Of a stretch of 64,000 nt of DNA, positions 45,071 to 55,085 are shown one piece after another. The notes below the pieces were generated by a model. The model saw nothing but the letters and a program-made list of their open reading frames with translations, did no database searches and was not told the origin of the DNA. Position numbers and translations under genes: made by a program. Numbering within the stretch: the first letter of the stretch is position 1; each line of letters opens with the position of its first letter. This DNA is from Kalmanozyma brasiliensis GHG001 (Eukaryota; Basidiomycota; Ustilaginomycetes; Ustilaginales), in NCBI RefSeq assembly GCF_000497045.1, contig NW_015961965.1:190779-254778 (forward strand). The letters run 5' to 3'.

Positions 45071-48000
45071 GTTACGGTGATCTCGAGAGATCTGTGTGAA
45101 ATGTAGATGCGGCGACTTTCGTTCGGGATGAAGCTGCCTTGAAAAACTGGCGTGCTTCGAGATGGACGTCTTGTGACGGTTTCAAGATCGAGATAGACTC
45201 GGCAAAGGATCGTTAAGCTCGGGTTGCCGGGCAAAGCTGGCCTGAGGACAAAAGTCAATCGGATCGAGTCGGAGAGACTGTGATAAAGCCGGTTCAAAGC
45301 CGCTCGAGGTATGAGCGCTGGATCAACAAAGCCGAAGCGCTGTGCAAGTGAGCTGATCGGATATGCCGGGACGCTTGAAGAGCGCGTTGCGGAATCGGAT
45401 AGATCCCGAGTGACCAGTAAAACGCAGTGCAAGAGTTGAGCAGCTTCGTTGATGCGATTCAGTCCGCCTTTGGGAGAATCGGAAGTGCGCCGCTGTGTGA
45501 CTTGAGGCGGTGGAGACCTGAGTGTGACGTGACGCAAGCGCCGACGAGGCTTTCAGGCGATACTATGAAGTGGAATCGCTCGGGACTGAGACGCCACGGA
45601 TTGCTATCGATCACGTCGGATTGCGACCGATCGATTCAGTGGGAGTATGCTGAAAGTTCGGCCGGTACAACTAGGAGGCGGCGATGGAAGCTGCAAAGAG
45701 GCAGAGCTGTTGGCTATCGATGTGAAGCTGAGCAAGCGTTCTCGTCGGATACCCTGCTGAGCAAGTGTGAGCAGCAAAGAAACGCCGGATGATATAACAC
45801 TCCTGGATGCAGCACTGAGGGCGCGCGTCAGAGAGCGGATCGCAACGAGGTGGAGGTCGAGAGCGAGAAGGACGACGGTACCAACTTGTGTATGGTGGCG
45901 GGTGAAAGGAGGGGATCGACAGCGTGTGAGATGGAGATGGTGGAGGACGATAAAGAAGAATGATGTTGTGGCGGAAGGCAAGTTCTGGCCAAGAAGAGCA
46001 GGCGTAAAGGGGGGACCAAGCGAGCAAGCGTGCGCGAGATGAAGAGCGTGGCTACGACTCGTGGGAATGAGACACAGAGGGGCACAGCCAGAGAGAAACG
46101 ACTAGCTGCGTGGCTGAGCCCTTTTCTGCTTTATTTTTTTTTATTGATCCTTAAAAATGATCCTCATTCCCTTGGCTCCTCTTGGCGCCCTTCCCGACGA
46201 ATGCGCGAGCTCACAGTTGATTCATCAAGCGTGTTGGTTGTGGCCTCTCGTGTGACATCCTGCGTTGGCTTGAAGCTACTGGAAGCTACACGAGGCAGCT
46301 ACAGAGAGCTAGCCATTGCTCGCACGGCATCCAGTAAATTAAATCACCGCACAGCACAGCCCGCGGTCAAATCATTCCTCCAGCAACGCTAGCGTGCCGA
46401 TCAGCCTTTGCAACGAGGCTCAAGCATCTGCGTGGGAGGGTGCCGCAGATGAGACACATCTGTTGCGACGCATTCCCGCCGTCAACATCTTGAGGACCAG
46501 TGGGTAGGCGCATCAAGTTGCCGAACCCAGTCCGTGTTAGGCGATAACACTAAAAATGCCGAATAGTTCAGCATCCCAAGTTACCGCTTACGACTGCGGA
46601 GGATTCTTCCAGTGAGGTTACGTACGTCCATGTCTCAGTCTTCGGAAGACGGCTGGAAGAGCGTCGGCACGTCGCAAGCGAAGGTGGGAGATGAAGTGGT
46701 AGGACGGCATCGACTACGACGTGAAATCACCAAGTCCCACCTCAGGCTCGGACGATAGGGCCGATGTCAGCAAGCCGGTTGAGCAATTCCGAATTGTAGG
46801 CTCACTGCGTGACAGAGATGAAACAACAAAAGCTTGGTCGGTGGCCGTCAATCGAGGTTCGGCCTTATATCCGAAAGCCGGCTGTCGATCTGAGACGCCG
46901 TGATGGCATCGACTTCGGGTGGTCCCATGAAACAGGCACCAGTATCAATCGACGAGAGCGAGTGATCCACCGAAGACCCACAACGAGGCACCACTTTTGG
47001 CTTCAACTGAAAAGAGTTGCCGGTGTTGCGGCTGCAGGTATCTTTCATTTGGCATGCATGTGCTCGGTGTGCATGACCTCGCGCTGCCGAAGCCAACTTA
47101 TTGGATTTTTTTGAAAGTGAGTGAGGGAACACGGTGCAGACGACTCGGCTGAACTCTCAACCATGCGGTCAGCACACGTTTTTGTTCCCATTTTTCACTG
47201 TCACGGATCGCCCGGTCATGCTGCGTGGCTTCCACGAGCCGTCTGTCTGACCATGTTGCATGCCGCGCTCGTGTCTCGTCGCGCCTCTCCGCCGTCAGAC
47301 CCCTTTACCCCTGGCATGGCTGCGCACACGTTGCTGCTGACTTTTCTCGTGGCTTACCCCAGTCCGGCATTTACAAGCTGTCGATCCCAGCACCAGCCAC
47401 GGGTCGGTCCACAAATAGCTCCCTCCGCAGCACGCAATCCTCTCGCTTCGCTAGTAAAACGGACGAATTTGCACTATGCGCCGCGGACTTGGCACTGCTC
47501 GTCACCAAGCTTTGTTTGGTCGAGTGAGCGGCGATCCCGCGGAATGAGATCCGACGTCGGCCGGGCCGGACGAGGTTTGTGACTCGCGTGGGGATCCGAG
47601 GTGGAGCGGCAACCGCGACCCTGTTCTTTCGCAGCTGCTCCGTCGGAAGGCTATGGGCTGCCAAGAATTCGCCGCTTCGAGCACATCCTCGCACGACATC
47701 GGATCAACTGCCTCACTTCGTCAGAGATGTGAGCGGTGGCAACCACCGGTCAATTCTGACCCTCCAGAGAGGGCAGCAGAGAATTGACCGAACTGTCGGG
47801 GCGAGCATCCCGCGCTGCAAGCGAGATGCCAAGACTTCGCCCTGCCGGTCGTCCGCAGTGAATTTCGGTGCGCACGCCAAGCAGCACAAGCCGGGCGCTT
47901 AACACCGAAGCCGCTGCTGAAGCACGCGCCGGGGCATGCTGCGTTGAAGAGCGGATCACCCGATATGGCTCAGCACACACACCTCCAAGCAAGCATGTCG

Positions 48001-48370
48001 ATTGCTTCGACGCCGTCACACTCACCGTGACGCGCTGAGTCAGCCTGCGTTCACACGCTCGCTGCGAGCTGCATAGCTCACCCTGCGTCAAGGGCGCAGC
48101 TCACGGCGGCCCCCACATCGGCTTTGGTTGCTCGCTCACCTACGCGAAGCTGGTGCCTGCGTGCGCTGCGTACACTGCACGCTGGGGCGCAGCATGCGCT
48201 GGACCACACACAGCGCCGCCAGCCCGCGTTCTCAGCACACACATAGACGCATTTTCAGCCAAGCACGCGCATCGGGATCACAGCGTAGGCACGGTATCTG
48301 AACGTGCTGGGATTGACAAACCTCAGGCTGTGGCTCTCACTTCCAACGAAAGCTAGCATCAGTGAACTAA
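45071..48370. other. Long gene-poor region (3.3 kb) upstream of bHLH gene
   Basis: No supported gene. The part next to 45070 is the bHLH promoter; the right end is the SDA1 3' flank. Frames of up to about 156 codons overlap each other on both strands with no domain, signal peptide or clear splice pattern. Features seen: a T-rich run near 46134-46145 and paired hairpins at 47734-47789. An undetected multi-exon or non-coding RNA gene cannot be excluded. Confidence 0.5.
47734..47789. repeat. Two adjacent inverted repeats (hairpins)
   Basis: CGGTGG/CCACCG with a 3-nt loop at 47734-47748, touching GGTCAATTCT (47748-47757) paired with AGAATTGACC (47780-47789). Inside the second stem, CCCTC (47760-47764) pairs with GAGGG (47769-47773). 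Confidence 0.7.
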
Positions 48371-50947
48371 TCACTTCATCCGCTTCTTGCTCGTCTCAAC
48401 GTGCTTCCTCAGCCTCCTGCTCTTCTCGCGCAGGGAGGCGTTCTTCTTGCTCCTCACGCTCCAACTCCTCGCAATCATCTGGAAGTTCTTGCCCCTCTCC
48501 TTCTCGCGATTCGTACTGGAGCTCTCCTTCTCCTTGTTCTTTTTGCCCTTCTTGGATCCGTACTTCTCGCGGTCCTCGCGACCAGAGGCGATGGAGGCAA
48601 GACGATCCTCGTAGGTTGCTTTGGCCTTCTTGCGTGGACCCAAGATGTCACCTTCATCCAGGAAGGCCGGGTTGGCGGCGGTGGTGCGCTTGAGCGATTT
48701 GAGCTCTTCCAATTGACGCTTGGCTCGGCTGCCTGCGAGACCGCCGGTCGCAATCGCGGCCTCCGCAGCGGCAATCCGCAGCTCTGTCAGCTTGGCAAAG
48801 TCTGCGGGGGTCAGGATCTTCGTCGTGGCAAGCGTGGAGATGTGGTCCTCCTCGTCGGCGAGCTGCTGCTTGAGACTGGATGAGGTGCCTTCCTCGCCGT
48901 CGTCGTCGTGCTCAGCTTCGGAGTCGGATTCGGAGTCCGAGGTGGCGACCTCTTCTCCAGCGTCACGACGAGCCTGTCGGTCATCGTGGCGTTGCTGCTT
49001 AGCCCGCTTCTTCTGACGTTGCTCGCGCGCGGCGATGAGACGCTCCTTGACTGTTCGCTTCTGCTTGCGCGTCTCATCGTCGTCGTCTTCGTCCGAGTCG
49101 GACAGGCGGAGAATGCCATCTTCGTCGTCATCCGAGACGTTGATCCATCCATCTTCGGACTCGTCCTCTGAGCCTTCCTCAGATTCCTCCTCCCATCCCT
49201 CCCATCCCTTGTCCTCGCCAACCTCCTCGTCCTCGTCACCGCCGCCCTTGCGCTCCTCCTGCTCCTGCAAGTGCTTTTCAAGCAGGTCGATGCCCTGAAT
49301 ACCCCTCACTTCGTCCTGATCGACACCGAACGCCACAGCAGAGCGACCTTCCTGCACCGCCAACGCACCCATCTTGCCTCGCTCCTTCTTCTTCAGCATC
49401 GCTGGGTTCACCTCCCTATACAGCGCCAGCAGACCTCTCGCTGCCGCGCAGACACCCTTGTCCTTGCTGCGCCTGTAGCTGATCAGATCCTCCAAGAGCG
49501 TCTCCTCCATCGCCCACGGCTGTCTTCTGCAGATCTCTCGCACACTGTTGATGCCCGCAGCGACGACCTCGCTGCTGACACCTGGGTGGACGAAGGAGTC
49601 CGACAACCTGCGCACGACGGGAGTGACGACATCGGGCGGCGTCTGATCGTGCACGCTCTGTGCAAGGCTCACGAGGATATGCGTAATGTGCTGTTGGTGC
49701 GGGGCGAGATACTTGACGACGTAGGAGTAAAAGCTGAGTACGCAGAGTTTGTGTGCGCCCATGACACGGCTGAGCAGCTGCATGAGCCTGATCTTGATTT
49801 CGAGGCTGTGACGCTTCTCGCGGTCTCCGCGAGAGAGATTGTCAAAGAGCTTCTCGCCAAAATTCTGCGGGTCGTTGAGCAGGTACAGCGCGGCAAAGTT
49901 CGAGTTGTCGTGCGTGGGACCGTTGAGAGCGTTCTCTTGTTTCGCCTTGCGCTTCTTCTTGGAGAGTGCGGCGGCAGCACGCATCTTCTTGTCGCCCGAG
50001 CGGGTCTTCTTGTTCACCTTGCGGGCGTGGAGGAGAGCGTCAACGTCCGGCCCCTCGTCGTCCGAGCCAGAGGCCTCGTTGTCGTCTTCGGCAGAGTGCA
50101 GGTCGCCGAGGAAGAAGCGGACGGCGGAGGACTGAACACGCGGGTGCGGGTGGAAACACGCAAGCGACAGGAGAGACACGGTTTTGGAGTCGGTCCAGAT
50201 CTGCTTCTTCCACAGGTTGGCGGCGAGTCGGACGGCCCAAAGCGCCTCAGTCTTGCCTGCGGACTGACCCTTGCGGGGTGGTGGCAGCGACGAACCGCCA
50301 GCAGAGGCGTCGATGCCCTTTTGCACGATGCCGAAGAGCAGCCCCTGAACGACGCGGTTGAGACGGTGGTTCTTCGACTTAGCATTGGCGTTCTTGATGT
50401 CCTGCAGGATTGTCGCTTGCACTGATGTTCGCACCGCAGCAGAAGTGGTGACGCTGAGCAGAGGGAACAGCGTCTGCAGCAGCTCCTCGGAAGTGATCAC
50501 ATCTCTGTTCCTCAACAAAATCAAGCTGCGCAAACAGCTCGCCCTGATATCCGGACTCAACGCGGCATGATGGTTGAGAAGCAGGTCCGACAGATGGGTG
50601 GGCAGCTCGCGCGTGATCTCGGGATACGACGGCGCCAGCTGTGTGACAAACGAGATGAGCGAGACGAACTTGCTCGCCTGGTCCTTGTTGATCCGAACAC
50701 CGGTAGTCCCGACGCCGAGGGTGCCTGCGTCAAGATCGGACGCAAAGATGCTTCGGAGGGACTGATAGTGATTCCATTGAGCGGAGAACTCTTCGACGTA
50801 GGCTTCGGGTTGACGCTTGAGTAGGTTCTGGAGCGCGGGGAGGTTGTCGGCGTTGAGGAGACCACGAGCTCTAGAGCGGTGGACGAGACCACCCTCGTTG
50901 ATGAGCGGAGACGCCTTGACGACGGCGGGTGATGTTGTGGGCGGCAT
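48371..50947 (-). CDS. SDA1: SDA1, 60S ribosome biogenesis protein (858 aa)
   Basis: Nuclear protein required for 60S subunit maturation and export and, in yeast, for G1 progression. The N-terminal two-thirds is helical with conserved family sequence: NLPALQNLLKRQPEAYVEEF, YPEITRELPTHLSDLLLNHH, then LNGPTHDNSNFAALYLLNDP. Near the C-terminus are acidic stretches (EEESEEGSEDESEDGW, SDSDEDDDDE) and a basic Lys-rich tail (KKGKKNKEKES). Intronless. It shares a 383-bp divergent promoter with DBP7, another 60S assembly factor. Confidence 0.95.
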   Translation of the reverse strand: MPPTTSPAVVKASPLINEGGLVHRSRARGLLNADNLPALQNLLKRQPEAYVEEFSAQWNHYQSLRSIFASDLDAGTLGVGTTGVRINKDQASKFVSLISFVTQLAPSYPEITRELPTHLSDLLLNHHAALSPDIRASCLRSLILLRNRDVITSEELLQTLFPLLSVTTSAAVRTSVQATILQDIKNANAKSKNHRLNRVVQGLLFGIVQKGIDASAGGSSLPPPRKGQSAGKTEALWAVRLAANLWKKQIWTDSKTVSLLSLACFHPHPRVQSSAVRFFLGDLHSAEDDNEASGSDDEGPDVDALLHARKVNKKTRSGDKKMRAAAALSKKKRKAKQENALNGPTHDNSNFAALYLLNDPQNFGEKLFDNLSRGDREKRHSLEIKIRLMQLLSRVMGAHKLCVLSFYSYVVKYLAPHQQHITHILVSLAQSVHDQTPPDVVTPVVRRLSDSFVHPGVSSEVVAAGINSVREICRRQPWAMEETLLEDLISYRRSKDKGVCAAARGLLALYREVNPAMLKKKERGKMGALAVQEGRSAVAFGVDQDEVRGIQGIDLLEKHLQEQEERKGGGDEDEEVGEDKGWEGWEEESEEGSEDESEDGWINVSDDDEDGILRLSDSDEDDDDETRKQKRTVKERLIAAREQRQKKRAKQQRHDDRQARRDAGEEVATSDSESDSEAEHDDDGEEGTSSSLKQQLADEEDHISTLATTKILTPADFAKLTELRIAAAEAAIATGGLAGSRAKRQLEELKSLKRTTAANPAFLDEGDILGPRKKAKATYEDRLASIASGREDREKYGSKKGKKNKEKESSSTNREKERGKNFQMIARSWSVRSKKNASLREKSRRLRKHVETSKKRMK

Positions 50948-51330
50948 CGTTGCCTATGAAGCCTCCAGGATGTGTTTGGAGGTGTGGTTGATCGTGATGA
51001 GGGCAGGGACGCTTGAACTGAGCTTCAAGCGGCCTTTCTATTGCTCTTGCGGAAAAGTTGGCTGGCAGGGCAAAAATTCACTTTTTCCCTTGACCCTGAG
51101 AAGGAGTTTCGAGGCAGCACAGCGCGGTCCCCTTTTAGCCTCGGGAAACGGAGAAGGAATTGCTGCAGGCAAGAAGAAAATTTGAGATTTCTGAGAGGAG
51201 AGCGGAGCGAAGGCAAGAAGACCCTGAGCCAAGCTTGACACGGCAAGCCACTCGAGGCCCATCAACTGAAGCTCATATCATCATCTTCCTCCAACACCAT
51301 CAAAAGTCTTCTCGTGAACACTGCGGCAAG
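50948..51330. promoter_or_regulatory. Divergent SDA1/DBP7 promoter
   Basis: 383 bp between two 60S assembly genes read outward. Contains GAGGCAGCACAGCGC at 51111-51125, roughly midway, 165 nt from the SDA1 start and about 205 nt from the DBP7 start. Confidence 0.75.
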
Positions 51331-54204
51331 ATGGATAATAACGACGATGGGCTCATGCTCAACTTTGCCCCTGCGGCGGCCTCGTCAGCAGGTCGGCCCA
51401 AACAAACGGCCAAGGCTCGATTCGTACAGAAGAGGACCGCACAACAGCTTCGAAGGCAGGCACCAAAGTCGAATGGTGATGCGGCAGCAACTTCAAGAGC
51501 GGCTGACGTAGCGCAATCGGCGCCGAGCCGCGCTGTGCCTGTACCCACAGTACCGATCGAATCGCCAGCAGCGAAAAGGCAAAGGATCGAGGCTCCAGCA
51601 GCATCCTCGTCGACAGGGCTGAGTGCGCCCCGATTCGACCCTCGCTCTGCCACTTCCAAAGCAGCACCATCCACTTCACGAGCCAATGGCGCTTCCGCTT
51701 CGTCTGGAAATACTACTCGCAGGGCTGCTGTCTCAGCACCGCAGCAAGCCAGCACTTCTTCGGCTGCATCCAGACCCTCCGGCTCGGCATCCAAGTCGAA
51801 CGGTGCAGGCGTGGTCAGCGCGCTCTTTCCCGCTCACGGTGTGCTGGAAGATTCGAGCATTGCCCACACACCGTTCCAGCGCAAAGCCTACGATCCGACG
51901 AACGCTCCGTCGGCAGGCTCCGACTTCGCATCGTGTGGCTTGGATCCTCTGCTGGTCTACCACCTCGAATCCAAGATGAAGATCGGATCTAACCCGACTT
52001 CGATCCAGTCAGCAGCTCTTCCGCATCTCTTGCATCCTGGCCTCGATCGGGATATCCTCATCCAAGCGCAGACGGGCTCAGGAAAGACGCTCACCTATCT
52101 GCTGCCCATCGTGCAGAGCCTGCTGCCGCTGTGTGAGGAGTCATTCATCGACAGGTCGGTGGGTACGCTGGCCATCATCCTCGCACCGACTCGTGAATTA
52201 GCACGCCAGATCTACGAGGTGCTGGAGAAGCTCGTTTCGCTGGCACTCAGTCTCAAGGAGCAAAACGAAAATGAAGAGGGCACTGTCAGGAGGACGAGAT
52301 GGCTCGTTCCTGGTCTGCTTTCTGGTGGGTCGACAAAGAACCACGAGAAGCAGCGACTGCGCAAGGGATGCCCCATCCTTGTTTCCACACCAGGAAGATT
52401 GCTCGACCATCTGCAGAACACGTCCAGCTTCGACGTCGGCAAGTGCAGATGGCTTGTGCTCGACGAAGCGGATCGACTGCTCGAGATGGGATTCGAGGAG
52501 CAGCTTACGGGCATCGTCCGTGCGCTAGATGGACGACGAAATCTCGCTTGTACTGCGGCGCGACAAGCCATGCCAGGATTCGAAGAGGGAGTTGCACCAG
52601 GTGATGCAGACTGGATCGCAGACCCCGATGTGATGGACACTCTCGGTATGACCTGGTGGGCGCACGCGAGGAGAGTCGTCCTCTGTTCCGCCACCCTCGA
52701 CGAGAATGTGCAAGTCTTGGCCGGAAAGACGCTCATCAACCCCAAGATCATCCGTGGTGTCAAGGATGACAGTGCCGACGCCGCGAACCCAGCAGCATCA
52801 CCGGACGCCACCACCGACACAATCGTGGCCAAGAAAGAGCCCACCAAGTTCGCAGCGCCTGCTCAGCTCGCGCAGAGCTTCGTCACGACGCCACCCAAGC
52901 TGCGACTCGTCACCCTGCTCTCTCTACTGCGAGCATACATCTCTCGCGCGCGTCGCTCCTCCGAAGAAGCCGATCCGACCCTCCGCCTCGCCGGCGCTGG
53001 TCGCGTCATCGTCTTCATGAGCTGCACAGACAGTGTTGACTTCCACTACGCAGCCTTTGGCGGCGCACGCATGCACGCCCCCGAAAACGACCCTAACGCA
53101 CCCGATGACGAGGAGTCCGACACCCTTCCCGCGCATACCGTCTCGGAACTCATTCCCAACATCCCCATCTTCCGGCTGCACGGCAGCATGACCCAGCAAG
53201 AACGCATTGCCTCTCTTCGAGGCTTCTCGGGTGGCAAAAAGCAAGCTTCTGCTGGTTTTGAAGGTAGCATCCTGCTGTGCACCAGCGTTGCAAGTCGTGG
53301 TCTGGACCTGCCGGATGTAGGGTGCGTGATCCAGCTCGACCCTCCCACAGAGGGTGGCATCGAAGAGTATCTGCATCGCGTGGGGCGAACCGCCCGAGTG
53401 GGCCGAGCCGGCGAGTCGTGGCTCATGGTTTTGCCTCAGGAAGTCGCGTGGGTTTCGACCGTCCTCGAAGCGCAGATGACCATCCAGGGCACCTCGTCCA
53501 TCACGGACCTCAAGAATTCAGGTCAGTCGCGCAAGATCACGCCCGCATCAATTGAGGCCGTCCTGCAGCAAGGCATGGGAGGCACGACGGGTACGCTCGA
53601 GTATCAGTCCCGCGCCACCGAGGTGCAGCTGGCGTTCGAACGATGGGTGCTCTCCGGTGAGCGACCGAGTTTGCTCGCTCGCAAAGGTTTCCTCTCTCAC
53701 GTGCGGGCGTACGCCACCCACTCGGCAGAGGAGAAACAGTTCTTCAACGTACGCGCCCTCCATCTTGGTCATCTAGCGAAAGCATTCGCACTGCGAGAAG
53801 CACCCCGTTCGCTCGGCGCCAAGAGCGCCGCCACCGCCACTGCGTCCACCAAACACGAGACTGTCAAGAAGCGTCCCGCACCCGCTCAATCCGACGAGAG
53901 CGACTCCGACGAGAGTGGAGACGAAGCAGGATCAGATTACGAAGGCAAGCCCAAACGCGACGCCTTCGAACTGTCACCTGCAGCACTGAAGGAGCTCACT
54001 GCAAGCATCGTCGCTCAATCGGACGGAAGTAACAGAAGCAAGAAGTTGGCCCGTGAAGCAGCCAAGGCCGCCGAAGCGGCGGAAGGCAAAGTTCAGACAG
54101 ATGCCGAAGCGAGGATGTACGCGAAAGTGCGCGCGTTGGGTAGGGCGAGTAAGAAGCACGGTGTGCTGGGCGCACACGGTGCGGACGAGTTCCAGATCGC
54201 GTAG
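51331..54204 (+). CDS. DBP7: DBP7/DDX31-type DEAD-box RNA helicase (957 aa)
   Basis: ATP-dependent RNA helicase of 60S pre-ribosome assembly. The start at 51331 gives MDNNDDGLMLNF; upstream in-frame codons belong to the leader. Helicase motifs in order: TSIQSAALP, AQTGSGKT near 246, APTRELARQI, STPGRLLDHL, LDEADRLLEMGF near 377, LCSATLDE, TSVASRGLDLPDVG, HRVGRTARVGRAG near 682. The C-terminal extension is acidic, then Lys/Ala-rich. Longer than yeast Dbp7 (742 aa), through a Ser/Ala-rich N-terminus and inserts. Confidence 0.95.
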   Translation: MDNNDDGLMLNFAPAAASSAGRPKQTAKARFVQKRTAQQLRRQAPKSNGDAAATSRAADVAQSAPSRAVPVPTVPIESPAAKRQRIEAPAASSSTGLSAPRFDPRSATSKAAPSTSRANGASASSGNTTRRAAVSAPQQASTSSAASRPSGSASKSNGAGVVSALFPAHGVLEDSSIAHTPFQRKAYDPTNAPSAGSDFASCGLDPLLVYHLESKMKIGSNPTSIQSAALPHLLHPGLDRDILIQAQTGSGKTLTYLLPIVQSLLPLCEESFIDRSVGTLAIILAPTRELARQIYEVLEKLVSLALSLKEQNENEEGTVRRTRWLVPGLLSGGSTKNHEKQRLRKGCPILVSTPGRLLDHLQNTSSFDVGKCRWLVLDEADRLLEMGFEEQLTGIVRALDGRRNLACTAARQAMPGFEEGVAPGDADWIADPDVMDTLGMTWWAHARRVVLCSATLDENVQVLAGKTLINPKIIRGVKDDSADAANPAASPDATTDTIVAKKEPTKFAAPAQLAQSFVTTPPKLRLVTLLSLLRAYISRARRSSEEADPTLRLAGAGRVIVFMSCTDSVDFHYAAFGGARMHAPENDPNAPDDEESDTLPAHTVSELIPNIPIFRLHGSMTQQERIASLRGFSGGKKQASAGFEGSILLCTSVASRGLDLPDVGCVIQLDPPTEGGIEEYLHRVGRTARVGRAGESWLMVLPQEVAWVSTVLEAQMTIQGTSSITDLKNSGQSRKITPASIEAVLQQGMGGTTGTLEYQSRATEVQLAFERWVLSGERPSLLARKGFLSHVRAYATHSAEEKQFFNVRALHLGHLAKAFALREAPRSLGAKSAATATASTKHETVKKRPAPAQSDESDSDESGDEAGSDYEGKPKRDAFELSPAALKELTASIVAQSDGSNRSKKLAREAAKAAEAAEGKVQTDAEARMYAKVRALGRASKKHGVLGAHGADEFQIA

Positions 54205-54412
54205 CGGAGGCAGACGGATGATGTGCGGAAAGAGCAATTGCAGTACGATGCAAGAGATTTGGCGTGCGATTACAGGGTGTGGTTAAGATGAGGGCGTGGC
54301 TGAGATGAGGCAAGTGTGCGGATGCGGGAAGGTGAGATTGCGGATTATCTCTTCGTGAGATGGGGGAGGTGCGAATGTAGGATGTAGGGTTACAGTCTCG
54401 CGGAGGCGTCGT

Positions 54413-55085
54413 CTAGGCCGAATCGTCCTTAGCAGCGTCGGGCTTGACGATCTTCTTGCCGTTGCCGTCGATGGTGGGAGCGCCCAGGATCGAAGTCTCG
54501 AGCTTGCGACGCCAGGCGATCCAGTGCTTTGCGCAGCCGTCGGATTTCCTAGCGGCGAGACTGCAGGACATCGACAAGACTCGGTTAAGATAGTCAGCTT
54601 CCTTCTGCCTCGAGGAATGTGCGGAAGTTGGTTTCGGACTTACATGGGATGCTCCTTGACCGCCTGGCTGGCGTTGGCCGTGACGAGGTTGTGAACGAAC
54701 TCCATGAAGGCTTCTTCCTCCTCTCGCGTCTGTCGAACGACATCATGACCGAACAAGCATCAGCATCACACCAAGGAGTCGAACTGCGCTACGAGAAGTG
54801 GAGAACCTACCCATCCGCTACGACTGCCGGAGACAGGACCACGGAACAGAAGGAAAGAGAGCGAGATGGTGAGATGGATGAAAGCGAGCCTTTAGCATGC
54901 AATGGGAAGGGAGCGTTTACGTACGCTCCAGCACCACGAGGGCGCTTCGTCTTGCTGTTGGGGGAAGGCGTTCCCTCGGCCTTGGCCTCCTTCTTGGCCT
55001 TCTTGGGTGACTTGACCTCCTCCTCGGTCAGCTCGTCGAAAGAGTCAAAGTCGAACTCGGCCTTGAGGAGCTCCTTCTTGACCAT
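54413..55085 (-). CDS. Small Myb/SANT-like protein, three exons, 132 aa
   Basis: Exons 55085-54921, 54729-54644 and 54560-54413, total 399 nt. Introns are GT-AG: 54730-54920 (donor GTAAAC; a GTACGT donor 4 nt earlier would break the frame) and 54561-54643. Protein starts MVKKELLKAEFDFDSFDELT, has a Lys-rich middle, then AYTREEEEAFMEFVHNLV and AKHWIAWRRKLE, which loosely fit a single Myb/SANT helix-turn-helix; it ends KPDAAKDDSA. The reading frame stays open through both splices, which is the main evidence that this is a gene. Possible nuclear protein; the Myb call is weak. Confidence 0.6.

Noticed and set aside
47121..47582. 153-codon plus-strand frame as a gene
   Set aside because: It overlaps frames on both strands, lacks a signal peptide or domain, and has Arg/Ser/Pro-rich composition typical of random GC-rich frames.
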